From: an uncultured Lachnospiraceae bacterium
GTDB taxonomy: Bacteria > Bacillota > Clostridia > Lachnospirales > Lachnospiraceae
Assembly: GCA_949076555.1 (NCBI GenBank)
Contig: CARUOB010000093.1
Location: 1-6,279 of the forward strand
DNA: 6,279 nt
Direction of reading: 5' to 3'
The notes below the pieces were generated by a model that was not told where the DNA came from, made no database searches, and was given only the letters and a program-made list of their open reading frames with translations. The position numbers were made by a program, and so were the translations under genes. Positions 1 through 5,618 of the stretch are shown piece after piece; the stretch's first letter is position 1; every line of letters begins with the position of its first letter.

Positions 1-1196
1 ACATGACGAGCATCGTCTCCATTTTGCAGGAAGCGGACGCAGACTCCCTCTGCCTTTTTGACGAGCTTGGCGCGGGTACGGACCCCACCGAGGGCGCGGC
101 TCTTGCCATCTCGGTTTTGGATCATCTGCACGGCCGGGGGATACGCACCATGGCCACCACACATTACAGCGAGTTAAAAGTGTATGCGCTCTCCACGCCT
201 TTTGTGGAAAATGCCTGCTGTGAATTTAATGTGGAAACGCTCCGGCCTACTTATCGGCTTCTGATCGGCATTCCCGGCAAGAGTAACGCCTTTGCCATCT
301 CTTCCCGTCTGGGTCTGCCGGATCATATCATAGAGGACGCCAAGCGGCACATTACGCAGGATAAAGAGAGCTTTGAGGATCTGCTCGCCAATCTGGAAAA
401 CAGCCGTCTGACGATCGAAAAAGAGCAGGCGGAAATCGAGGCCTACAAGCGGGAGGTACAGGCTTTAAAGGAACGTCTGGAATCCAAGCACGAAAAAATC
501 GACCAGTCCCGCGACCGTATCATTAGGGAAGCCAATGAGGAAGCCCGCGAAATCTTACAGAGCGCAAAGGAACTGGCAGACGAAACGATCCGCACTTTCC
601 AAAAGGCAGGTGCCGCCACTTCCATCAAAGATTTGGAGAAATCGCGCCGGAAGGTACACGACAAAATTTCGGAGAAGAACGAAAAGCTGGCGCTTAAAAA
701 CGAAAAACCCACCCATAAGGTTCTCAAGCCAAATCAGATCAGGCTGGGCGACAGCGTGAAAGTGGTCTCCATGGGCTTAAAGGGCAGTGTCAGCTCCCTT
801 CCCGATAAGAACGGCAGACTGTTTGTCCAGTGCGGCATCATCCGCTCTCAGGTTTCCCTGTCGGATCTGGTTCTGCTTGAGGAGGAGACGGTAAAAACCG
901 AAAAAATGCAACGCAGCTCTTCCGGCAAGCTGAAAATGTCAAAGTCCTACTCCGTCTCCACGGAAATCAATCTTCTCGGCAAGACGGTGGACGAGGCGCT
1001 CTCCGAACTTGACAAATATATGGACGACGCTTATCTGGCCCATCTGCCAAGCGTCCGCATTGTGCACGGCAAGGGAACGGGCGCACTCCGGAAGGCCGTT
1101 CACGGCTATCTGCGAAAAAACCGGGTCATAAAGACGTTCCGGCTGGGCGAATTTGGAGAAGGTGACGCGGGCGTTACCATTGCTGAGTTTAAATAG
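1..1196 (+). CDS. mutS2: Endonuclease MutS2, C-terminal half (partial, cut by left edge)
   Basis: MutS2 is a MutS-family ATPase with a C-terminal Smr domain, linked to suppression of homologous recombination and, in Bacillus, to splitting collided ribosomes. The window holds the last 397 residues of a protein usually near 790. The Walker A and N-terminal parts lie to the left, and the first ATG at 3 is internal: bases 1-2 fit the end of a His codon in the family's HM motif. Counting from that Met, Walker B is LCLFDELGAGTDP (16-28) and the switch His lies in TTHYSELK (52-59). A charged coiled coil covers about 120-230, a KOW-like beta domain 246-295, and the Smr domain 321-397 with HGKGTG at 355-360. 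The usual Smr LDLRG motif reads INLLG here. The stop is TAG at 1194-1196. The regulator gene follows after 23 bp, so co-transcription is likely. Identity is secure. Confidence 0.95.
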   Translation, partial: MTSIVSILQEADADSLCLFDELGAGTDPTEGAALAISVLDHLHGRGIRTMATTHYSELKVYALSTPFVENACCEFNVETLRPTYRLLIGIPGKSNAFAISSRLGLPDHIIEDAKRHITQDKESFEDLLANLENSRLTIEKEQAEIEAYKREVQALKERLESKHEKIDQSRDRIIREANEEAREILQSAKELADETIRTFQKAGAATSIKDLEKSRRKVHDKISEKNEKLALKNEKPTHKVLKPNQIRLGDSVKVVSMGLKGSVSSLPDKNGRLFVQCGIIRSQVSLSDLVLLEEETVKTEKMQRSSSGKLKMSKSYSVSTEINLLGKTVDEALSELDKYMDDAYLAHLPSVRIVHGKGTGALRKAVHGYLRKNRVIKTFRLGEFGEGDAGVTIAEFK

Positions 1197-1209
1197 GAAA
1201 TTGAAAAAC

Positions 1210-1214
1210 GGAGG
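1210..1214 (+). promoter_or_regulatory. Ribosome binding site of the response regulator
   Basis: A GGAGG core sits 5 nt before the ATG at 1220, inside the 23-bp gap after mutS2. It fixes the start of the response regulator. I see no promoter or terminator in this short gap, which suggests read-through from mutS2 or a promoter inside its 3' end. Confidence 0.85.
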
Positions 1215-1219
1215 TTACC

Positions 1220-1930
1220 ATGATAAATAAACAGAAAATATTAATTGTGGATGATGATAATAATATTGCGGAGCTGATTTCCCTCTATCTGACGAAGGAG
1301 TGCTTCGAGACCATGATTGTCAATGACGGGGAATCCGTTCTGGCGGCAATAGACGGTTTTGATCCGAATCTGATGCTTCTGGATCTGATGCTGCCGGGCA
1401 TCGACGGCTATCAGGTCTGCCGGGAGGTGCGCTCGAAATCCACGCTCCCCATTATCATGCTTTCTGCAAAGGGTGAAGTTTTTGACAAGGTGCTGGGATT
1501 GGAGCTGGGCGCGGATGATTACATGGAAAAGCCCTTTGACTCCAAAGAACTGGTAGCCCGGGTTAAGGCGGTGCTTCGCCGTTACAAACCGGCCGTGGCG
1601 GAACCGAAGCCTTCCGATGTCAAGAGCGTGGAGTATCCGGATCTGATTATCAACCAGACGAATTACTCTGTGATTTATATGGGAAAAACCATTGAGCTGC
1701 CCCCAAAAGAGCTGGAGCTTCTCTACTTTCTGGCCTCCTCACCCAACCATGTTTTCTCCAGAGAACAGCTTTTGGATCAGATCTGGGGGTACGAATACCT
1801 CGGAGACAGCCGCACGATAGACGTACACATCAAACGGCTTCGCAACAAAATTAAAGATCATGAAAATTGGCGCATTGCCACGATCTGGGGCGTCGGTTAT
1901 AAATTTGAAGTACGCGAAAAGAGATTCTGA
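1220..1930 (+). CDS. OmpR/PhoB-family two-component response regulator
   Basis: This is a cytoplasmic DNA-binding regulator, activated by phosphotransfer from the partner kinase encoded immediately downstream. At 236 residues it has the normal OmpR-family length. The receiver domain spans about 5-120, with the acidic pocket DDD at 11-13, phosphoacceptor Asp55 in LLDLMLPG, switch Ser82 in LSAKG and conserved Lys104 in EKPF. A linker at about 122-138 leads to a winged-helix effector domain (about 139-232), with the LPPKELELLYFL segment, SREQLLDQIWG, and the recognition helix around RTIDVHIKRLRNKI. The C-terminal wing ends in WGVGYKF. The motifs resemble ResD/WalR/PhoP-like regulators, but the specific orthologue and target genes cannot be told from sequence alone. 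The start is fixed by the GGAGG 5 nt upstream. The stop TGA is one base before the kinase ATG. Confidence 0.96.
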   Translation: MINKQKILIVDDDNNIAELISLYLTKECFETMIVNDGESVLAAIDGFDPNLMLLDLMLPGIDGYQVCREVRSKSTLPIIMLSAKGEVFDKVLGLELGADDYMEKPFDSKELVARVKAVLRRYKPAVAEPKPSDVKSVEYPDLIINQTNYSVIYMGKTIELPPKELELLYFLASSPNHVFSREQLLDQIWGYEYLGDSRTIDVHIKRLRNKIKDHENWRIATIWGVGYKFEVREKRF

Positions 1931-1931
1931 T

Positions 1932-3356
1932 ATGCGAAAGACACTTTACCTAAAACTGATATTGGCCTACATCATATTCGGGCTGTTCGGGTTCGTGGTG
2001 GTGGCCACCTTTGTGTCCGATATGACGCTCAATCATCTCACCAAAGAAAAGGCCGACGCTCTCTACAGAGAGGCCACACTGATCGCCAACACCTACGCCA
2101 CCGACCTGTACAATACGGAGGTGTCTCTGGAAACGGTAAAAACGCAGCTTGACGCGCTGGATACCTACTTAAACGCCACGATCTGGATTATCAATCCCTC
2201 CGGACGTATGATCTTGGACTCCTCCGCCCCGGTGGACGTGGAAAACGAAGTCGTTGTAGAAAATTTTGATCCCACAATCACCGCAGGCTCTTACTACACG
2301 GTAGGCGACTTTTTCCGAACCTTTGACGAGGAAATGCTGAGCGTCTTTGCACCTATTACATCCGGTTACAAAGTAAAGGGCTATGTGGTCATCCACGCTT
2401 CCCTCGGCAGCATACGGACCGAGACGAACCAGCTTTTGAATATTTCCTATATCATGCTGCTGATACTTTTTTTGCTGTCTCTGATTATCCTGATTTTTTT
2501 CACGGAGATGGTTTATATTCCTCTGCGCAAAATCACGGAGGCCACAGAGCAGTACGCCAGCGGCAATATGCACTATGAGTTCAGCGTGGAAAGCGAGGAC
2601 GAAATGGGTTATCTGGCCGCCACGCTTTCCTATATGGCCAGCGAAATCGCCCGCTCGGAGGATGACCAGAAAAAATTCGTAGCCAACGTGTCCCATGACT
2701 TCCGCTCCCCCTTAACTTCCATAGAAGGCTATCTGAAAGCCATGTTAGACGGCACCATTCCGCCGGAAATGTACGAAAAATATTTAAACATCGTGCTGAA
2801 CGAAACCAGCCGCCTGACGAAGCTGACAAACAGCCTTTTAACACTCAACAATCTGAACACAAAGGGAATCATGTTAAACCGGACGGACTTTGAAATCAAC
2901 GCCGTTATCCGAAATGTAGCGGCCACCTTTGAGGGCACCTGCCGTCAAAAAATGATCGGCATCGAGCTGATTCTCACGGGCGATGAAATGTACGTGGTCG
3001 CAGACATAGATAAAATTCAGCAGGTTTTGTATAACCTTTTAGATAACGCCATCAAATTCAGCCATCACGATTCCCTCATCAAAATCGAGACGACCGAAAA
3101 GCACAATAAAATTTTTATCAGCGTAAAAGACACCGGAATCGGCATCCCAAAAGACGATCTGAAACTGATTTGGAACCGTTTCTACAAGTCCGACCTCTCC
3201 CGCGGAAAGGATAAGAAAGGCACAGGCCTCGGCCTGTCAATCACGAAGGAAATCATACAGGCACACGGCGAAAATATTAACGTCATCAGCACCGAGGGCG
3301 TGGGAACAGAGTTTATCTTCTCCCTGCCGAAGTCTGAGGTGGAGGACGACGATTAA
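1932..3356 (+). CDS. Membrane sensor histidine kinase (HAMP, HisKA, HATPase)
   Basis: This is the sensor kinase of the pair: it should autophosphorylate on His and pass the phosphate to the regulator just upstream. It has 474 residues starting from the ATG one base after the regulator stop. An in-frame ATG at 1860 lies inside the regulator gene and would add 24 residues with no hydrophobic start, so I reject it. TM1 is at about 8-28, the extracytoplasmic sensor at 29-170, TM2 at 172-192 and HAMP at about 193-245. HisKA carries SHDFRSP with His255. The ATPase domain has the N box NLLDNAIKFS (368-377), G1 box DTGIGIP (400-406), F box around FYKSD and G2 box GTGLGL (430-435), all intact. The ribosome site is only a weak purine run at about 1917-1924, which suggests coupling to the regulator. 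The sensor is unrecognised, so the signal is unknown. The TAA stop interlocks with that of the convergent trmL. Confidence 0.95.
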   Translation: MRKTLYLKLILAYIIFGLFGFVVVATFVSDMTLNHLTKEKADALYREATLIANTYATDLYNTEVSLETVKTQLDALDTYLNATIWIINPSGRMILDSSAPVDVENEVVVENFDPTITAGSYYTVGDFFRTFDEEMLSVFAPITSGYKVKGYVVIHASLGSIRTETNQLLNISYIMLLILFLLSLIILIFFTEMVYIPLRKITEATEQYASGNMHYEFSVESEDEMGYLAATLSYMASEIARSEDDQKKFVANVSHDFRSPLTSIEGYLKAMLDGTIPPEMYEKYLNIVLNETSRLTKLTNSLLTLNNLNTKGIMLNRTDFEINAVIRNVAATFEGTCRQKMIGIELILTGDEMYVVADIDKIQQVLYNLLDNAIKFSHHDSLIKIETTEKHNKIFISVKDTGIGIPKDDLKLIWNRFYKSDLSRGKDKKGTGLGLSITKEIIQAHGENINVISTEGVGTEFIFSLPKSEVEDDD

Positions 3357-3847
3357 ATTTCCCAATTAAGCCTGTGCAGCTCTCCCTCCATCTGCATCCC
3401 CGCAAACCCGTTCTGCCGCAGAGCCTCATACAACACGACTGCCACGGAATTAGACAGGTTCAAAGACCGGATCTCTCCCATCATCGGGATGCGGATGCAT
3501 GTTGCCTCATTTTCCACCAAAAGCTCCTCCGGGATTCCGGCGCTCTCCTTGCCGAACATAATATAATCATCCTGCCCGAAATTGGCCTCCGTATAGAGAC
3601 GTTTCGCCTTGGTGGTGGCATACCAGATTTTTGCATCGGGATGCTTTTCCTGAAATTCTAAAAAATTGATATAGCGGGTCACATCCAACTGTGCCCAATA
3701 GTCCATTCCTGCCCGTTTGATGGATTTCTCATCCAGCCGGAATCCCAAAGGCTCAATTAAATGGAGCGCCGTACCTGTCGCTACACAGGTACGGCCGATA
3801 TTTCCCGTATTTGCCGGAATCTCCGGCTGATGTAAAATGATGTGCAT
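3353..3847 (-). CDS. trmL: tRNA (cytidine/uridine-34 2'-O)-methyltransferase, SPOUT family, TrmL type
   Basis: TrmL enzymes methylate the ribose 2'-OH of the wobble base of tRNA-Leu isoacceptors, using S-adenosylmethionine in a trefoil-knot fold, and act as dimers in the cytoplasm. At 164 residues this is near the family's usual 150-165 and lacks extra RNA-binding domains. The three SPOUT motifs are visible: NTGNIGRTC at 13-21, FGKESAGIP at 98-106, and the knot segment from IPMMGEIRSLNLSNS (120-134) into VAVVLYEAL. I chose the ATG at 3847 because GGAGGT lies 4 nt upstream and MHIILHQPEIPANTG matches how the family begins. An upstream in-frame ATG at 3907 has no ribosome site. The gene follows the aminotransferase by 95 bp and may be its distal operon partner or have its own promoter. 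A perfect inverted repeat covers codons 18-27. Confidence 0.94.
   Translation of the reverse strand: MHIILHQPEIPANTGNIGRTCVATGTALHLIEPLGFRLDEKSIKRAGMDYWAQLDVTRYINFLEFQEKHPDAKIWYATTKAKRLYTEANFGQDDYIMFGKESAGIPEELLVENEATCIRIPMMGEIRSLNLSNSVAVVLYEALRQNGFAGMQMEGELHRLNWEI
3768..3795 (-). repeat. Perfect 11-bp inverted repeat (hairpin) inside trmL
   Basis: The left arm GCCGTACCTGT (3768-3778) and right arm ACAGGTACGGC (3785-3795) are exact reverse complements around a 6-nt loop (3779-3784). The next pair outwards is a mismatch. In trmL mRNA the hairpin would begin about 50 nt after the start codon and covers residues 18-27, the conserved RTCVATGT region. No T-run follows on either strand, so it does not look like an intrinsic terminator. 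Part of the sequence is set by the conserved protein motif; the exact complementarity depends on codon choice. Confidence 0.8.
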
Positions 3848-3851
3848 CTTT

Positions 3852-3857
3852 ACCTCC
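3852..3857 (-). promoter_or_regulatory. Ribosome binding site of trmL
   Basis: On the minus strand this reads GGAGGT, 4 nt before the ATG at 3847. It decides the start against two in-frame alternatives upstream (3859 and 3907), neither of which has a comparable site. Confidence 0.85.
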
Positions 3858-3861
3858 ATCC

Positions 3862-3887
3862 GGCATACACGGAGAATGCCTGTTTTT
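3862..3887 (+). terminator. Weak terminator-like hairpin in the trmL/aminotransferase gap (plus-strand reading)
   Basis: On the plus strand, GGCAT (3862-3866) can pair with ATGCC (3876-3880) across a 9-nt loop, and TGTTTTT follows directly. The stem has only 5 bp, so this is a weak candidate. It would act on plus-strand transcripts running from the kinase gene through trmL in antisense, not on the minus-strand operon, which reads an A-run here. Chance occurrence is quite possible. Confidence 0.2.
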
Positions 3888-3942
3888 GCGTCCTCCACGC
3901 GAAACATAGAAACGCTTCGCTAAACAGCCTCCAATGTGAACA

Positions 3943-5121
3943 CTAGAATTTCTTCTCGTTTTGACGCAGTCTGCCGACAAAATCCGCCAATTTTCCAATC
4001 GCCAGCTTCAGGTTGTCCAGCGAGTAAGCGTAAGAAATTCTTAAAAATCCCTCGCCGCACTCACCGAATGCCGTACCCGGCACCACAGCTACTTTTTCTT
4101 CCGCCAAAAACCGCTCCGCGAACTCTTCGCTGGTCATCCCGAACTCCTTGATACACGGGAACACATAGAACGCCCCAAAAGGCTCGAAACACTCCAGTCC
4201 CATCTCCTGAAAAGAGTGAAGCAGGAACCGTCTTCTCTGGTTATAAGCCATGCGCATTTCCTGCACATCCTCGTCCCCGTTACGGAGCGCCTCGATCGCC
4301 GCATACTGGCTGGTAGTAGGCGCACACATAATCGCAAACTGGTGCAGCTTTGTCATCTGTTCCAAAATTTCTCTCGGACCGCAGGCAAAACCCAGTCTCC
4401 ATCCCGTCATCGCAAATGCTTTGGAAAACCCGTTAATCAAAATGGTTCTTTCCTTCATTCCCTCTATCTCTACAATGGACACATGCTTTTCCTTGTAGGT
4501 CAGCTCCGCGTAAATCTCATCAGACATGACGAGTATATCATGTTTCCGGATCACTTCAGCGATCGCCTCCAGATCCTTTTTCTCCATAATCGCTCCCGTG
4601 GGATTATTCGGGAAGGGAAGAATTAATACCTTTGTCTTATCGGTAATCGCGTCCTCCAATTCCTCCGCCGTCAGCCTGAACTCATTTTCTGCCTTCAGCT
4701 CAATGATAATCGGCGTCGCGCCCGCCATAATCGCACATGGCTCGTAAGATACATAGCTGGGCTGCGGGATCAACACCTCGTCTCCCGGATTGACTACGGC
4801 GCGCAGTCCAATGTCAATGGCTTCAGAGCCTCCTACCGTAATCAGCACTTCATACTTCGGATCGTAGATGACGCCCTGCTTCCTTTCTATATAATTGCAA
4901 ATTTCCTGACGGAGCTCCATCAGTCCGCTGTTGGAAGTGTAGAACGTGCGCCCTTTTTCCAGCGAGTAAATGCCCTCATCCCTGATATGCCACGGCGTGT
5001 CAAAATCCGGCTCACCCACGCCGAGAGAAATGGCGTCCTCCATTTCGCTTACAATGTCAAAAAATTTCCGGATACCCGAAGGTTTCAGCCCTACGGCCTG
5101 CTTTGATAACATATCTTTCAC
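3943..5121 (-). CDS. Class I/II PLP-dependent aminotransferase (aspartate/aromatic type)
   Basis: This is a fold-type I aminotransferase that moves an amino group between an amino acid and a 2-oxoacid using pyridoxal phosphate. The protein has 392 residues, normal for the family. The N-terminal PSGIRKFFD (14-22) and GVGEPDFDTP (34-43) segments are typical of the Igamma aspartate/aromatic subgroup. Cofactor residues seen are Asn173 in NNPTG, Asp201 and Tyr204 in SDEIYAEL, Schiff-base Lys234 in GFSKAFAMTGWRLG, and Arg242. Arg361 in LRISYA should bind the substrate carboxylate. The exact substrate cannot be told from sequence; names such as aspartate, aromatic or alanine aminotransferase are all possible. 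The start is GTG at 5121, sharing GTGA with the stop of the upstream Lrp gene, and AGAAGG lies 7 nt upstream. An ATG at 5112 is an alternative with poorer spacing. Pairing with an Lrp regulator suggests amino-acid-responsive control. Confidence 0.93.
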   Translation of the reverse strand: MKDMLSKQAVGLKPSGIRKFFDIVSEMEDAISLGVGEPDFDTPWHIRDEGIYSLEKGRTFYTSNSGLMELRQEICNYIERKQGVIYDPKYEVLITVGGSEAIDIGLRAVVNPGDEVLIPQPSYVSYEPCAIMAGATPIIIELKAENEFRLTAEELEDAITDKTKVLILPFPNNPTGAIMEKKDLEAIAEVIRKHDILVMSDEIYAELTYKEKHVSIVEIEGMKERTILINGFSKAFAMTGWRLGFACGPREILEQMTKLHQFAIMCAPTTSQYAAIEALRNGDEDVQEMRMAYNQRRRFLLHSFQEMGLECFEPFGAFYVFPCIKEFGMTSEEFAERFLAEEKVAVVPGTAFGECGEGFLRISYAYSLDNLKLAIGKLADFVGRLRQNEKKF

Positions 5122-5600
5122 GGTGACACCTTCTCTCTTGTATCTTCATACTTTTTCGTCAATACGGTTCCATGATCTTTGTATTTTTTCAGAATAAAGT
5201 GGGTTGCCGTGCTCAGAACGGAATCCAGCGTGGAGAGCTTGTCGGACACAAAGCCGGAAATCTCCTTCAAGGACTTTCCTTCCAGCGTGACAAGCAGATC
5301 ATACCCGCCGGAAATCAGATACACGGAATTTACCTCCGGATATTTATAAATTCGCTCTGCAATATTGTCAAAGCCCTGGCCTCTCTGGGGTGTCACGCGT
5401 ACCTCGATCAGTGCGGACACCTTCTCCACGGACGTCTTCTCCCAGTCGATCATAGTATGGTAACCGCAGATAATGCCCTCTTCCTCCAAAGCCTGCAGCT
5501 CATTCACCACATCGATCTCTTCCACTCCAAGTATTACCGCCAGCTCCTTCAAGTCGATGCGGCTGTTCCTCTCTATGATTTTCAACAATTCTTCTCTCAT
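5118..5600 (-). CDS. Lrp/AsnC-family transcriptional regulator
   Basis: Lrp/AsnC proteins bind DNA as dimers to octamers and respond to amino acids. This one has 160 residues, the usual size. A winged helix-turn-helix covers about 1-50 (start MREELLKIIERNSRIDLKELAVILG). The RAM ligand-binding and oligomer domain spans about 62-138, with the effector-loop motif SGGYDLLV at 97-104. The start is set at 5600 because AAGGAGG lies 5 nt upstream; an ATG at 5615 would put that ribosome site inside the coding region. The helix-turn-helix is somewhat unusual in its second helix (VEEIDVVNELQALEEEG), but the layout is intact. The stop overlaps the aminotransferase start by 4 bp, so the two are translationally coupled and the aminotransferase is its most obvious partner. 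It may also control its own operon, as many family members do; no operator was identified. Confidence 0.93.
   Translation of the reverse strand: MREELLKIIERNSRIDLKELAVILGVEEIDVVNELQALEEEGIICGYHTMIDWEKTSVEKVSALIEVRVTPQRGQGFDNIAERIYKYPEVNSVYLISGGYDLLVTLEGKSLKEISGFVSDKLSTLDSVLSTATHFILKKYKDHGTVLTKKYEDTREKVSP
5129..5134 (-). promoter_or_regulatory. Ribosome binding site of the aminotransferase, inside the Lrp gene
   Basis: The minus strand reads AGAAGG here, ending 7 nt before the GTG at 5121. It supports the GTG start over the ATG three codons later. Because it lies within the last codons of the Lrp gene, ribosomes finishing Lrp can restart directly on the aminotransferase. Confidence 0.7.
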
Positions 5601-5605
5601 TTTTT

Positions 5606-5612
5606 CCTCCTT
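5606..5612 (-). promoter_or_regulatory. Ribosome binding site that decides the Lrp start
   Basis: The minus strand reads AAGGAGG, followed by five A residues and the ATG at 5600, which is near-ideal spacing. The in-frame ATG at 5613-5615 abuts this site and has no purine-rich site of its own, so a gene model starting there would be five residues too long. Confidence 0.88.
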
Positions 5613-5618
5613 CATCGT

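Noticed and set aside
1860..1931. Longer kinase start at an ATG inside the regulator gene
   Set aside because: It would add 24 residues that overlap the regulator coding region in another frame, with no ribosome site. The ATG at 1932 gives a normal N-terminal membrane segment.
2060..2073. CTCTCT / AGAGAG inverted repeat in the kinase gene
   Set aside because: Six bp with a 2-nt centre inside coding sequence, low complexity, with no T-run or regulatory context.
2169..2696. Open frame of about 175 codons on the minus strand opposite the kinase
   Set aside because: It lies wholly antisense to a well-supported kinase gene, and its translation has no recognisable domain and looks like a frame shadow. 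Similar frames opposite the aminotransferase (4216-4626) and Lrp (5172-5639) were rejected for the same reason.
3222..3237. Near-palindrome ACAGGCC / GGCCTGT in the kinase gene
   Set aside because: It falls exactly on the G2 box GTGLGL, where repeated Gly and Leu codons readily give such symmetry. The 2-nt centre is too small for a good hairpin loop.
3848..3907. Longer trmL start at the ATG at 3907
   Set aside because: No ribosome site precedes it, and the extra 20 residues do not resemble the family N-terminus. A clear GGAGGT precedes the ATG at 3847.
3899..3920. GCGAA / TTCGC hairpin in the gap between the aminotransferase and trmL
   Set aside because: A 5-bp stem with a 12-nt loop and no T-run on the minus strand. 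It is too weak to call a terminator for the aminotransferase.
3848..3942. Possible trmL promoter in the 95-bp gap
   Set aside because: The best hexamer pair I could find (TTGGAG and TCTATG on the minus strand, 18 bp apart) matches consensus at only about 3 of 6 bases each, which is no better than chance.
5601..5615. Longer Lrp start at the ATG at 5615
   Set aside because: The AAGGAGG ribosome site would then code for residues 2-4 of the protein, and no other site precedes that ATG.
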